Numbered from the stretch's first letter, positions 8,581-19,294 are shown. The stretch: 64,000 nucleotides of DNA from CAVTRI01 sp963737075 (GCA_963737075.1 CAVTRI010000002.1:1674001-1738000), one strand, 5' to 3'. Numbers and translations are program-made. The notes: a model not told the origin generated them from the letters alone.

Positions 8581-10919
8581 TGGTGGAAGCCGTCGCCGAG
8601 CGGTACACGGGATCGTCGGTAAAGCGCATCGAGGACGCCCGCATCCTCACTGGTCGGGGCACCTATGTCGACGACATCAAGCTCCCGGGCATGGTCTATG
8701 CCGCCTTCCTGCGTAGCCCGCTTGCGCACGCCCGCATTTCCGACATAGATGCAGACGACGCCCGCCAGGCGCCGGGCGTGCTGGCCGTGTACACGGGCGT
8801 CGATCTCGAGTCGCTCCTCGAACCCGGACCCTACGGAGCGGCCGCGATCGTCCCCATCGGTCAGCCGGCGCACTCGTGTCTGGCCACCGACAAGGTGCGG
8901 CTCGTTGGCGACCTGGTGGCGCTCGTCGTGGCAGAGTCGAGGTCCCAGGCCGAGGACGCCGCCGAGCTCATCGAGGTCGAGTATGAGGAACTGGCTGCGG
9001 TCACGAGCGCGGCACAGGCGCTCGATCCGTCAAGTCCCCCCATCTTTGAAGACCTCGGCTCCAACGTGCTGGTGCACCCGAACGCCCGGACCTACGGGGA
9101 CGTCGACGGCATATTTGCCAATGCCGATCACGTGCTCCATGCAACCTTGTCCCAGCACCGCCACCAGAACGTGCCCATGGAGACCCGGGGGTGCGTCGCC
9201 AGCTACGACGCCGAGGCGGACCAACTGCTAGTGTGGTCCGCCAACCAGAGCGTCGGGCACCAGCGCGACAGCATCGCCGCCAGGCTCGGCATGCCCGCCG
9301 AGAAGGTGCGGGTTCGCACCGCGGACGTAGGAGGGTCGTTCGGCCTCAAAATCAACGCCTCCCGTGAGGATGTCGCGGTGGCGGCTGCCTCGCGGGCGCT
9401 GCGCAGGCCGATCAAGTACATCGAGGACCGCTTCGAGCACCTCACCGCCTCCGGTCAGGCCCGAGAAGAGTCATTCGATGTCGACGTCGCCTACAGCGAC
9501 CTGGGCGACATCCTCGGCCTCAAGGTGAAGATGTTCATCGACACCGGCGCCTACCCGGGACTGGGCGCCGCTCTGCCGTATCTCATAGAGGCGTTGCTGC
9601 CCGGGGCGTACAAGGTCCAGGCCTACCAGTTCGAGTTCACCGCCGTCGTCACCAACAAGGCGACGTATGTCGCATACCGCGGTCCGTGGGCGGCAGAGAC
9701 GTTCGTCCGTGAGCGCGTCATCGACCTCGTGGCCCGGGATCTCGGCATGGAGCCGCTCGAGGTGCGAATGCGGAACGTAGCCTCGGGGACAGGCGCCGAA
9801 GGGTCCATCATCACCGGTCGAAGCTTGAAGGGGATCACCGTTCGGCCCTCCCTCGAACGCGTCGCCGCCCTGGTCGACCTGCCAGCGTTCCGTCGGCGGC
9901 AGCAAGCCGGGCGCGCCGAAGGTCGCCACCTTGGTATGGGGATGGCGTCGTACATCGAAGCCGCGCCCGGGCCCAAGAGCGGTGACGACCCCCTGGGTGC
10001 CGAGCCGATGCGCATGTACCTGGATGACGACGGACGGCTCGTGGTCGTCACCGGTCAGATGCCGCACGGCCAAAGTCACGAGACCACGCTGACCCAGATC
10101 GCCGCCGACGAGTTCGGCGTCCCGTTCGAGGACGTGAGGATCGTCATAGGTGACAGCGACATCGTGCCCAAGTCGTTGACCGGCGGGAGCCGGGCGGCGA
10201 CGATGGCCGGCGGCGCGGCCCTCACCACAGCTCGCGCCCTCAAGGCCAAAGTGCTCGAAGCCGCCTCGCATCTGTTCGAAGCCAGTCCTTCTGACCTCAG
10301 GATCGACCGCGGCTCCATTTCTGTCGTTGGTGTCCCGTCGAGCGCAATGTCTCTGTCGGAGGCCGTCCGGGCGGTTCACGAGGACGGGCGGATCCCCGAG
10401 GGCGTGGACGTCGACCTGTCCGTCGAGCACACCTACGACGGAGGCGCCGGCGGGTGGTCGGGCGGCACGCATTGTGCGCTCGTCGAGGTGGACATCGAAA
10501 CGGGATTGGTGAGGGTGGAACGGTATCTCGTCGCCGAGGACTGCGGTGAGCTGATCAACCCCGCGGTGGTCGATGGGCAGATACGGGGCGGGGTGGCGCA
10601 GGGCATCGGCGCCGTCTTGCTGGAGCGCTCGGCGTACGACGCCGACGGCAACTACCTCAGCGCCACCTTCATGGACTACCTGATGCCGACCACGGTGGAC
10701 ATCCCTCGCATCGAGATCTCCCATCTCGAGACGGTGCCGCTCGATGCCGACGTCAACTTCCGGGGTGTCGGTGAAGGCGGCATGATCGTCGCTCCCATCA
10801 CCGTGTGCAACGCGATCGAAGATGCGCTGGCCGAGCGAGGGGTGCGCATTTATGAGCAGCACCTCCCGCCAGTCAGGATTCTCGAACTGGCCGGGATCGT
10901 CGAATCCGACCAAGGATGA
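8580..10919 (+). CDS. Molybdopterin-dependent hydroxylase large subunit (aldehyde oxidase/CoxL form II-like)
   Basis: A 779-residue large subunit with the aldehyde oxidase a/b hammerhead domain first (VKRIEDARILTGRGTYVDDI) and the molybdopterin-binding domain after it. The active-site loop reads VAYRGPWAAE. Genuine CO dehydrogenases have AYxCSFR, so this is not a CO dehydrogenase. The GVGEGG near residue 725 holds the catalytic Glu. The start is GTG 8580 or the adjacent GTG 8583; both fit. A second large subunit lies at 11717 with no second M/S pair, so the two may share subunits. Substrate unknown; aldehydes, N-heterocycles or activated C-H positions are the family range. Confidence 0.92.
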   Translation: MVEAVAERYTGSSVKRIEDARILTGRGTYVDDIKLPGMVYAAFLRSPLAHARISDIDADDARQAPGVLAVYTGVDLESLLEPGPYGAAAIVPIGQPAHSCLATDKVRLVGDLVALVVAESRSQAEDAAELIEVEYEELAAVTSAAQALDPSSPPIFEDLGSNVLVHPNARTYGDVDGIFANADHVLHATLSQHRHQNVPMETRGCVASYDAEADQLLVWSANQSVGHQRDSIAARLGMPAEKVRVRTADVGGSFGLKINASREDVAVAAASRALRRPIKYIEDRFEHLTASGQAREESFDVDVAYSDLGDILGLKVKMFIDTGAYPGLGAALPYLIEALLPGAYKVQAYQFEFTAVVTNKATYVAYRGPWAAETFVRERVIDLVARDLGMEPLEVRMRNVASGTGAEGSIITGRSLKGITVRPSLERVAALVDLPAFRRRQQAGRAEGRHLGMGMASYIEAAPGPKSGDDPLGAEPMRMYLDDDGRLVVVTGQMPHGQSHETTLTQIAADEFGVPFEDVRIVIGDSDIVPKSLTGGSRAATMAGGAALTTARALKAKVLEAASHLFEASPSDLRIDRGSISVVGVPSSAMSLSEAVRAVHEDGRIPEGVDVDLSVEHTYDGGAGGWSGGTHCALVEVDIETGLVRVERYLVAEDCGELINPAVVDGQIRGGVAQGIGAVLLERSAYDADGNYLSATFMDYLMPTTVDIPRIEISHLETVPLDADVNFRGVGEGGMIVAPITVCNAIEDALAERGVRIYEQHLPPVRILELAGIVESDQG

Positions 10920-10947
10920 GAAGGACGTCGAAGAGGGGGGAAGCGTG

Positions 10948-11688
10948 ATGGGTCTGCTCGACGGCAAGGTGGCCGTCATTACCGGTGCTGGCTCGGGGAT
11001 GGCAAAAGCGTCGACGAAGATCTTCGTCCGGGAAGGCGCCAAGGTGCTCGCAGCCGACATCAGCGGCGCCGAGAAGGACACCGCGGCCGAGGTCGGAGAA
11101 GGGGTTGTTCCCTTCCATGCCGACGTGACCAAGGAAGCAGACGTGGCGGCCATGATCGACCGCGCGGTGGAGGAGTTCGGCCGGGTGGACGCGGTGCTCA
11201 ACGTGGCGGGCATCGGATCTCCCACTCCCATCACGGACGTCTCCATGGAGGACTACGACAAGGTGATGAACGTCGACCTGCGCGGCGTGCTGCTGGGTAT
11301 GAAGTACGGCATCCGGGCCATGCTCGAAACCGGCGGCGGCGCGATCGTCAACTGGTCGTCGGTCGGGGGCCTCAACGGCGCGCTCGCCACGTCGGTCTAC
11401 TCGGCCGCCAAGGCTGGGGTCATCGCCGCCACGAAGGCGGCGGCCATCGAATACGGCGACAGGGGCATCCGCGCCAATGCCATCTGCCCGGGCTTCATCC
11501 TCACCGAGATCATGGGTGCCGCTGGTGCCGCCCACTTTCCCGAATTGTTCGAGAAGGCGGCGCTCAAGCGTGCCGGTCAGCCCCAGGAAGTGGCCGAGGT
11601 GGCGGCGTTCTTGGTGTCAGACCGGGCATCGTTCGTCTCCGGTGCGATCATCCCTGTCGACGGCGGCTGGTCCGCCAGGCTCGCCTGA
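10948..11688 (+). CDS. SDR family oxidoreductase
   Basis: A 246-residue classical SDR with TGAGSGMAKA replacing the usual GxxxGIG (the loop's second Gly pattern is altered), NVAG, Ser-Ser before the loop, YSAAK catalytic residues near 150-154 and a terminal VDGGW. GAGGGGGG precedes ATG 10948. It lies between the two molybdenum hydroxylase large subunits, 28 bases after the first and 28 before the second, so it is part of that operon. It probably handles the alcohol or ketone made next to the hydroxylation step. NAD(P) is the likely cofactor. Confidence 0.9.
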   Translation: MGLLDGKVAVITGAGSGMAKASTKIFVREGAKVLAADISGAEKDTAAEVGEGVVPFHADVTKEADVAAMIDRAVEEFGRVDAVLNVAGIGSPTPITDVSMEDYDKVMNVDLRGVLLGMKYGIRAMLETGGGAIVNWSSVGGLNGALATSVYSAAKAGVIAATKAAAIEYGDRGIRANAICPGFILTEIMGAAGAAHFPELFEKAALKRAGQPQEVAEVAAFLVSDRASFVSGAIIPVDGGWSARLA

Positions 11689-11716
11689 GGCGCTGGTACT
11701 TCTGGACGCGGGATCG

Positions 11717-14061
11717 ATGACCGAGACCAGCGTGGTCACCGCCGGTCGGTACGCGGGGGCCCGCGTCAAGCGAGTCGAAGATGCCCGCCTGCTCACCGGG
11801 CACGGCACGTTCGTGGACGACATCTCCTTGCCGGGGATGCTGCACGCGGCGTTCGTACGCAGCCCGTTCGCGCGTGCGGCAGTTCGGGGAGTGGACGTCT
11901 CGGCGGCCCGAGAAGCACCCGGAGTCCGCGCCGTGTTCACCGCGTCGGACCTGAACCCAGGGATGAAAGAGCAATGGCACACGTCGGTCGGTCGTGACAG
12001 TCCGGAGACGCCTCGCCCGCCGCTGGCCGAGACGGAGGTCCGTTTCGTCGGCGACCCGGTGGCTCTCGTCGTTGCCGAAAATCGTTACCTCGCGGAAGAC
12101 GCCGCCGAGCTCGTCGAAGTGGAGTACCAACCCCTCCCCGCGGTGGCGGACTACACCCAGGCGGAGCAGTCCGCCACGCTGGTCCACGAAGCCCACGGGT
12201 CGAACCTGATCTTCGGGCTGGCAAATCCGGGAGCGTCCGACCTGGAGGACGTGTTCGCCACTGCCCCCCACGTGGTGAGCGAGATCATCTACCAGCAGGC
12301 CTATGCGGCGGTGCCGATGGAAGGGCGCGGCCTGGTCGTCGACTGTTCACCCGGCACCGGCGAGCTCACGGTGTACTCGGCCACGCAGGCACCGCATGAG
12401 GTGCGCCTGTTTTGCTCCCGTCTGCTTGGCATACCAGAGCATCGGGTCCGGGTTGTCGCCAGAGATACGGGCGGCGGCTTCGGTCAGAAGATCATGGTCC
12501 AGCGGGACGAGATGTGCCTGATGCTTGCGGCGCCGAAGCTGGGGGTGCCTGTCAAGTGGGTGGAGGACCGGCACGAGAATCTGGTCGCTGCCGGTCAGTC
12601 GAGGCACGAGCACGCCGACGTCAAGATGGCCTTCGACGACGATGGAACCATCCAGGCGGCGCACATCGACTTCGTGTCCGACTGCGGCGCCTATCCCACG
12701 CCGTGGCCGATCGCCACCGCGTCCGTGGTCGGCGCCCTGTTTCCGGGGCCTTACCGGGTGCCGCGCGCCGGATTCACGGCGAAAACGATGTACAGCAACA
12801 CGGTCGGGCGCTCCGCGTACCGAGGTCCGTGGCAGTTCGAATCGTTGGCCAGGGAAGTATTGCTTGACATCGCGGCCAGGAAGATCGGCGTCGATCCGGT
12901 GGCCTTGCGGCGGCGCAACTTGCTCCGCCGTGAGGAGCTTCCGTACACCAGCGCCAACGGCATGCCCTACGACAGCATTTCTCCGCTCGAGACGCTCGAG
13001 CAGGCGCTGGAGATGCTCGACTACGGGGCCTTTCGGGATGAGCAAGCGGAGGCCCGTCGGGCGGGGCGCTATCTTGGCGTTGGCGTTTCGACGTATGTGG
13101 AGCCGTCCACCCCGGGCGTCGGGTACTACGCCACCGAGGCGGCGACGATCCGCATCGAGCCATCCGGCAAGGTCAACGTCTACATCGCCGGGGGTTCCAC
13201 CGGTAACAGCATCGAGACGACCGTCGTGCAACTGGCCGCGGATGCTCTCGGCGTCAACATCGATGACGTAGCCACCATCCAGGGCGACACGGCGGTCACC
13301 GGTTTCGGTGCGGGAGCGGCCGGCAGCCGCAGCGGCTCGATGACGGCAGGCGCGGTTCGCGAGACAGCCACGATCCTCCGCAGCAGGGTCGCCGCGATCG
13401 CCGCCCACAAGTTGGAAGCCGCGGCGAGGACATCGAGCTCGCCCACAGTCGAGCGACCGTGCGGGGCACGCCCGCCGTCGGCCTTTCGCTGGCTGAGGTG
13501 GCCGAGGTGGCCTACTTCGACCCGTACTCGCTACCCCCGGGCGTACCCGCCGGGCTTGAAGCAAGCGCCCGGTACAGCGCGGACACCCGTTTCATCTGGG
13601 TGAACGCCACCCACCTCTGTACGTGCGAAGTCGACGTCCACACCGGCGACGTCGAGCTGCTGCGCTACATCGTCAGCGAGGACTGCGGACCGATGATCAA
13701 CCCGAACGTCGTCGAGGGGCAGATCGCCGGCGGCACCATTCAGGGAATCGGTGGCGTCCTCCACGAGCACCTCGTCTACGACGCAGACGGCAACCCCGTC
13801 ACGACCACCTTCATGGACTACCTGCTGCCGACGGCGACAGAGGTGCCGCTCATCGAGTACGGGCACGTCGAGACGCCGAGCCCTGGCCCCGGCGGTTACA
13901 AAGGGGTGGGTGAAGGCGGCGCCATTGGCGCCCCGCCTGCGGTCGTCAACGCCATCGCCGACGCCCTGTCACCATTCGGGGTCACGATCACCCGGCTTCC
14001 GCTCGGGCCGTCGCAGATCCTGAGCCTGCTCGATGGACGTACATCGGGCCTATCGTCCTAG
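11717..14061 (+). CDS. Second molybdopterin-dependent hydroxylase large subunit (frameshifted)
   Basis: Two frames combine into a 781-residue CoxL-like subunit. The first runs from MTETSVVTAGRYAG through the SAYRGPWQFE active-site loop to LEAA. The second resumes at GEDIELAHSRATVRGTP and contains the GVGEGG catalytic Glu. At 13421-13424 the sequence reads GCGGCGAG; GCGGGCGAG would restore LEAAGEDIEL, so one G appears to be missing. The loop matches that of the large subunit at 8580, again excluding a CO dehydrogenase. It has no M or S partner of its own and probably pairs with 7235 and 8104. The 3' end overlaps the convergent SnoaL-like gene by 12 bases. Confidence 0.8.
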
Positions 14062-14439
14062 AACGTCGAGGACCGCTTTGACATCCTTGTAGTAGACGTC
14101 GATCGACGACACTTTTCCCTCACGGAAACGAAACAGGTCGACGACCTGTAACTCCATCGATTGTCCGGTTGCATTTCCGGTGATCTCCAGGCGCTCGTGA
14201 AGCACCACGACATCCCCGGCCTCGAAGACCTCGAGATCGATGACCTGCTCCGTCCACAGTGGGTCCATGATCTCGTGAAGCTTGTTGAAGCCGTCGAGGC
14301 CGCGGTGGACACCGCCCCACGGGAGGGAGGCGGCTTCGTTGATCTCGATTTCGGGATGGAACATGCCGAGCACGGCTTCGCGATCGCCGGACATGAAAGC
14401 GTCTGTCAGTCGTGTCACGGTGTCTGCGTTCTCGCTCAT
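14050..14439 (-). CDS. SnoaL-like / NTF2-fold protein
   Basis: 129 residues with the small alpha+beta barrel pattern of SnoaL/limonene-epoxide-hydrolase-like proteins: an N-terminal helix (TRLTDAFMSGDREAVLGMF), HPEIEI, and terminal strands VVDLFRFREGKVSSIDVYYKD. Family members act as small hydrolases, isomerases or ligand-binding proteins; catalysis cannot be assigned here. Its ATG overlaps the stop of livF (TGATG at 14437-14441), so it is translated with the transporter and probably acts on the imported compound. A second SnoaL-like protein is at 36187-36585. Confidence 0.85.
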   Translation of the reverse strand: MSENADTVTRLTDAFMSGDREAVLGMFHPEIEINEAASLPWGGVHRGLDGFNKLHEIMDPLWTEQVIDLEVFEAGDVVVLHERLEITGNATGQSMELQVVDLFRFREGKVSSIDVYYKDVKAVLDVLGR

Positions 14440-15134
14440 CAGGATTCGATGCCGAGGTACTTTTCGTAGATTTCGTCGGGGTCGATGCTGTTAGCGGGGC
14501 TGGTGTGGACGATTTCGCCCCGGTTGAGGATGTGGACGATTTCGGCGAGGTCGAGGGCTTTTTGGACGTATTGTTCGACGACGATAATGGCGGTGCCCTG
14601 GTCGGCGAGCTGGCCGAGGGCGGTGTAGATGTGGTCGACGATGAGCGGCGCCAGGCCCAGGGAGGCTTCGTCGACCAGGACCAGCTTGGGGTTGGTGAGA
14701 TAGGCGCGCGAGAGGGCGAGCATTTGTTGTTCGCCGCCCGAGAGGCTGCCTGCGGTTTGGCGCCGCCGCTGGCCGAGGACCGGGAACAGGGCGGTGACCC
14801 GCTCGAGAGCGTCGCTGGAGGGCCGGGTGCCGGCCTGGATAGTGAGGTTTTCGGCGACGCTCAGGGAGGGGAAGATGCCGCGCCCTTCGGGCAGGTGGCA
14901 GATGCCGGCCTGCGCGAAGTGGTGAGGCGGCCGGCCGGTGAGATCGTCTCCGCCGACGCGGACCCGGCCGGTGCGGGGTTTCACGAACCCGGTTGCGGTG
15001 CGCAGCAGGGTGGTCTTGCCGGCTCCGTTAGGGCCCAGCAGGGCGATGACCTGTCCGTCGTCGACGGTGAGGTTGACGTCGCGCAGGACAGTGGTGTGGC
15101 CGTAGCCGGCGGTGATCGACTCCAAGGCGAGCAT
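14439..15134 (-). CDS. livF: Branched-chain amino acid-type ABC transporter, ATP-binding protein LivF
   Basis: A 231-residue ABC ATPase with Walker A GPNGAGKTT, Q-loop region, signature LSGGEQQM, Walker B LVLVDEASLGLAP and switch His region VVEQY. The short length and LAPLIV after Walker B are typical of LivF, the second ATPase of HAAT importers. ATG 15134 overlaps the upstream stop (TGATG). It pairs with the ATPase domain at the C-terminus of the upstream fusion to drive import. Substrates of this family include amino acids, amides, aromatic acids and steroid-like acids; the catabolic neighbourhood suggests an organic acid. Confidence 0.93.
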   Translation of the reverse strand: MLALESITAGYGHTTVLRDVNLTVDDGQVIALLGPNGAGKTTLLRTATGFVKPRTGRVRVGGDDLTGRPPHHFAQAGICHLPEGRGIFPSLSVAENLTIQAGTRPSSDALERVTALFPVLGQRRRQTAGSLSGGEQQMLALSRAYLTNPKLVLVDEASLGLAPLIVDHIYTALGQLADQGTAIIVVEQYVQKALDLAEIVHILNRGEIVHTSPANSIDPDEIYEKYLGIES

Positions 15135-17933
15135 CAGGATGTCTCGGTGGGTGTGAGTGACTGGTCGCCAGCGGAGCCGTCGCCCGCGCCGACGGCGACA
15201 GTGGCGGTCTCGCCGAGATAGGCCGCCCGCACCATCTCGGACTGCTCCATGTCCGCCGGAGTGCCTTCGAAGATCAGCTGGCCGAAGTCGAGGACGAAGA
15301 CGTGATCGCAGATCGCCCGCACCAGGGTCATGTCGTGTTCGACCAGCAGGATCCCCCGATCCGCGCTCGGCGACGACGGTCTGCAAAATACGACCGAAGG
15401 TCTCGGTTTCCCTCCCATCCAATCCTGAGGAGGGCTCGTCCAACAGCAGCAGGTGGAACGGGCCGGCCAGCGCCCTCGCCAGTTCGACGAGCCGCCGCTG
15501 GCCGATCGGCAGCAGGCCGACCTGCAGGTCGGCGAGGCGGTCGGTGCCGGTGAGGGCCATCGCCTCTTCCGCGGCCGCGCTCACTTGTCGACGGGCAGTG
15601 CGGGACCCGGCCAGCTGGGCGGCCGGGTTGGCCCCCGCCAGGGCGGCCTCCCGGCCCAACGCCACGTTCTGGGCGACGGTGAGACTGTTGAACAGCTCGG
15701 TGCGCTGGAAGGTGCGGCCCAAACCTCGACGGGCCCGCCGGGCCGGCCCTTCGTGGCTGACGTTGGCCCCGTCGAACACGATCTCGCCCGCCGACGGCCG
15801 ATTGAGACCGCTACAGGCGTTGAAGATGGTGGTCTTGCCGGCCCCGTTGGGCCCGATCAACCCGGTGACCGCCCCCACCGGGGCGGTCAGGCTGACCCCG
15901 GCTACCGCCGTCACCCCTCCGAAGCGGACCACCAGCTCACGCACCGCCAGCCCCTCCCCGCCCGACGCCGCGGCGGGGGCAGCGGCGGGGGGCGCCGGGG
16001 CGGCCGGTACCGCGGCCGGTGTGGCCGCAGGGACGGCCGCCGGGACAGCGGTGGGTACGGCCTTGGGTTTGCGCCCGCCCAGGCGATCCAGGAACTGCTG
16101 GACGGCGACAGGGGTGCCGCCGGCCCTGGTGCCGTAGGCGGCGGTGACCGCCGCCAACCCGAACAGCAGTTGGAGGACGTTGGCGGTGGTGGGCCCGTGC
16201 ACGTATCCGGGGATGACGGTGTAGGCGATGGCGCCGATCACCGCGTACCAGGGGTCGCCGATGGTGATGATGACCACGATGGCGGCCAGATAGATGGAAT
16301 TGAACGACTCGAAGTAGGAGCCGATCCCGAAGTGGTAGAGCATCCCGGTGAACGCCCCCGCCACCGACGCCAGCGCAGCGGTCACGCAGAACACGATCAC
16401 CTTGAGCACCGCCGACGTGGTCCCCTGGGTTTCCAGCGCCAACGGCGAGTCCGCCAACCCTTCCAGCAGCCGGCCCAGCCGACCGTGGGTGATGGCCGTC
16501 ACCAACGCCACCGTCAGCACAGCGACAATAAGGAGCAGATAGTAGAAACCCTTATCGGTGGACAGATTCCAGCCGCCGATCGAGATATTGGGGCGGGGAT
16601 CGGAGATGCCCAACGTGGTGTTGCCGAACATGAAACTGCGGGTGTAAAAGACCTGTTCGGCCAGGATGCCGAACCCGAGGGTGGCCAACGCCAAAAACAC
16701 CCCCGACACCCGCACGGCCGGGATGGCCAGGATGGCCCCCACCGGCACCGCCACCAGCGCCGCCAACAGCAAGGCCAGCAGCCACGGCATGCCGTCCCGG
16801 CCGGCGAAATGGCCGAACGCGGCCGCCCCCACCGCCGCGAAGGCCAGCTGGCACAGCGAGATCTGCCCCGACCGGCGCACCAGCAGCCCCAACGACAGGA
16901 ACAGCATGATGTCGATCAGCCCCGCCGACCACACCGCCAGGTGAGTGGTCTGCCACTCCGGAATGATCGCCAACACGACGATCGCCACCGCGGCGGCGGC
17001 CAGCCGGATGGGGACAGGGGCGTGATAGGGGCGGCGCACGGCGGCGGGGGCGGCCACCCGCCGTTGGGCGAGCAGCCGGGGCGGCATCACGATCAACACC
17101 AGGAACAGCACCACGAACGGCAGCGACGGCGGCAGACCCCCGATCCAGGAGATGGTGGCCGAATACTTGTCGACCAGCGCTCCCGCCACCCCGATCAGCA
17201 GGCCGCCCACGAACGTCAGTGGCAGGTTGGTGAAATAGCCGATAGCAGCCGCCCCGAACGCCGCGAACACCGCCGTCGTCAACGTCACCCCGTCCAACGG
17301 CTGGGTGGCCGCCAACATCAGCCCCGCCACCGCCGCAAACGCGGTGCCGATCACCCACGCCCACCGGCGCACGCGCACCGGGTCGTCGCCCGCCATCGAT
17401 ACCAACTCGGGATTGTCCACCACCCCCCGCATCAGCACACCCAGCCGCACAGACTGGAAAAACCAATACAGCACCGCCGACGCCGCCAGCGAGAAGCAAA
17501 ACAGGATGATCTGCTCCCAGGTGACGTTGACCCCCAGCAGCTTTATCGTCGACTGCGGCAGAAAGTGGGCGAACGTCGGCTGGTTTGTCGGGTGCCACAG
17601 CAACGCCAGCGACTCCACGATCAAGATCAGCCCCACCGTGGCCACCACCTTGATCGTCTCCGACGCTGTCTCCAACGAACGCGCCAGCAACTCCAACACC
17701 AGGCCGACTGCGGGGGCGAACAACCCCACCGTCACCACCGCCGCCAGCGGCCACGCCCAATGGTGCTCGGTGTGCAAGAAATAGAACAAGAACGCCGACA
17801 ACGCGGCGATCGCCCCGTACCCAAAATTGAAGATTCCTGACGTCTTGTACGTCAGCACCAAACCCAGGCCGGCTAGGCCGTACACCGCCCCCGTCGCCAG
17901 CCCGATCACAATGAACGGCAAAAATTCGTGCAC
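15134..17933 (-). CDS. LivH-LivM-LivG fusion: two permeases and an ATPase in one chain (frameshifted)
   Basis: One frame encodes LivH (about residues 1-290, starting MHEFLPFIVIGLATGAVYGL), LivM (about 300-620, with NLSTDKGFYYLLL), an Ala/Pro-rich linker (about 630-680) and a LivG ATPase with Walker A GPNGAGKTT and Walker B LLLLDEPSSGLDG. The frame breaks at the five-C run 15353-15357. Dropping one C restores ERGSGILLVEHDMTLV, and the other frame then runs to the stop at 15134, giving 932 residues. I infer a homopolymer error. These functions are separate genes in most bacteria; fused versions are known among actinobacteria. It forms the membrane pore and one ATPase of the importer. Confidence 0.85.
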
Positions 17934-17982
17934 GGAAACCTACCGACTCAGGCCGTCACCAGCCGCCAACACTATCCCAAAG

Positions 17983-18013
17983 GGGGCCCGGCACCTCAAC
18001 CGGACCGGGCCCC
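17983..18013 (-). terminator. Hairpin between binding-protein and permease genes (attenuator-like)
   Basis: A perfect 9-bp GC stem (GGGGCCCGG / CCGGGCCCC) with a 13-base loop lies in the 104-base gap between the binding-protein gene and the permease fusion. On the minus strand it is followed only by CTTTGGG, so termination should be partial. In ABC operons such hairpins keep binding-protein mRNA in excess of permease mRNA; that role is inferred. Confidence 0.5.
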
Positions 18014-18037
18014 TCACCACCTCTAACAAACCGACCC

Positions 18038-19294
18038 TTACGAGGACGAACCGTTTTCGCAGGTAACCTTCCCCCCGTTAACGACACTTGGCGTACCGTT
18101 TTGGACGCGGGCGGTAAACCAGCAGTCCACCGGGTTGGGCTGGCCGGTCTTGAATGTCAGCGGCGGTGCCATGCCCTGCAGCGTGTCGCCCTTCAACGAG
18201 TCGAGCCCCGTCACGATCTCAGATGCGGTCGGGGTGGCACCAGGCCCGAGCCCGCCTGCCTTCACGGCGTCCGCGAGCAGCAAGCCAGACGCCCAGCCCT
18301 CAGCCGCCAGCTGCGACCAGACCTGGTTGTTGTTGCGAATACCCGGGTAGTACTTGTCGACCGCGGCATTCATGGCCTGGACAGCCGGGATGTTGGCGAA
18401 GAAGGGAACCGTGCTGTACTCCGACCACAGGTTCTTTGAAATCCCGGGCGCAGAGGCCATGTTCATGCCGAACCCTTCGCCCTCAGTGAGGTAGATCGGG
18501 TCGTACCCTTGGCGGTCGCAGTCCGCCCCGATCCGGTTGATCACGACAGACGCGTCGCCGATGAAGATCGCGGCGGCGTGCGCCTGCTGGGCGGCCACGC
18601 ACTGCGCGGTGTAGTTGGGCGCCGTGGCCGCCACCTCGGCGTTGTACACGTCCGAGATGCCCAACTTCTGCGCCTCGTTCCTAATGAGCGGGACGCCCTC
18701 TGCGCACGACGCGGCTTCGGCGCAGTAGAACTGGCCGAGGCTCTTCGCTCCTGCCGTCTTCGCGGTGACGGCATTCGCGACGGTCACCGAGTCATTCGTC
18801 TGGCCTTCGGAGTAGAAATCAGAGTTCTGGAAAAACGGCGTCTCCGTCTCGTTCACCCCCACCACCGGGATGCCGGCGGACCTGACCGTCGACGCCCACA
18901 CCTCGTCGACGATGGACATGTCCGCGATCGCGACCACGTGGTCGGAGATGAGCGTCTGGAGTGCCGATGCCGATGTCCCCGGGTTGGCGGCGTCGTCCTC
19001 GAGGGTGATCTGAATGGGGTGCCCGGCGAGGCCGCCCGAGGCGTTGACGCTGTTGGCCCACGCCTGGTATGTGTCGGCAGCGTCCTTGATGTCGGCTCCG
19101 AACGGACCCGAACAGGTGCACATCACCCCAACCTTGATCGGTGCCCCGGAGGCCTTGACTGACGACGAACCGCTGGAAGACTGGCTGCTCGACGTCGGAC
19201 TAGAGGTGCTCTTGCTGCTCGACGAGCACGCGGCCACGGCGAACGCCACCGTCAGCGCGCCGATACCGCGGAGCAGCGTCCGTCTGTGGGTCAT
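18038..19294 (-). CDS. ABC transporter substrate-binding lipoprotein (LivJ-like)
   Basis: 418 residues. A signal peptide with Arg-rich start and lipobox LTVAFAVAAC places lipidated Cys23 at the outer face of the membrane. A Ser-rich tether follows (about 24-48), then a periplasmic-binding-protein fold of the leucine-binding type (KVGVMCTCSGPFGADIKDAA onward). It captures the substrate for the fused permease and LivF downstream. Extra cysteines (CTCSG, FYCAEAASCAEG, DCDRQG) suggest disulfides. GAGGGGA precedes the ATG. The ligand cannot be read from the sequence. Expression is probably set by the promoter at 19386-19414. Confidence 0.92.
   Translation of the reverse strand: MTHRRTLLRGIGALTVAFAVAACSSSSKSTSSPTSSSQSSSGSSSVKASGAPIKVGVMCTCSGPFGADIKDAADTYQAWANSVNASGGLAGHPIQITLEDDAANPGTSASALQTLISDHVVAIADMSIVDEVWASTVRSAGIPVVGVNETETPFFQNSDFYSEGQTNDSVTVANAVTAKTAGAKSLGQFYCAEAASCAEGVPLIRNEAQKLGISDVYNAEVAATAPNYTAQCVAAQQAHAAAIFIGDASVVINRIGADCDRQGYDPIYLTEGEGFGMNMASAPGISKNLWSEYSTVPFFANIPAVQAMNAAVDKYYPGIRNNNQVWSQLAAEGWASGLLLADAVKAGGLGPGATPTASEIVTGLDSLKGDTLQGMAPPLTFKTGQPNPVDCWFTARVQNGTPSVVNGGKVTCENGSSS

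Noticed and set aside
9471..11246. A 591-codon minus-strand open frame opposite the first CoxL-like gene and the SDR
   Set aside because: It overlaps two strongly supported genes completely and shows no recognisable domain.
8580..14061. Carbon monoxide dehydrogenase genes (coxMSL)
   Set aside because: Both large subunits have AYRGPW in place of the CO dehydrogenase loop AYxCSFR. They are better called form II or aldehyde-oxidase-like.
15453..17840. A 795-codon plus-strand open frame opposite the LivHMG fusion
   Set aside because: It is low-complexity (Gln/His/Arg-rich), has no family motif and mirrors a well-supported permease gene. Long antisense frames are expected in GC-rich DNA.
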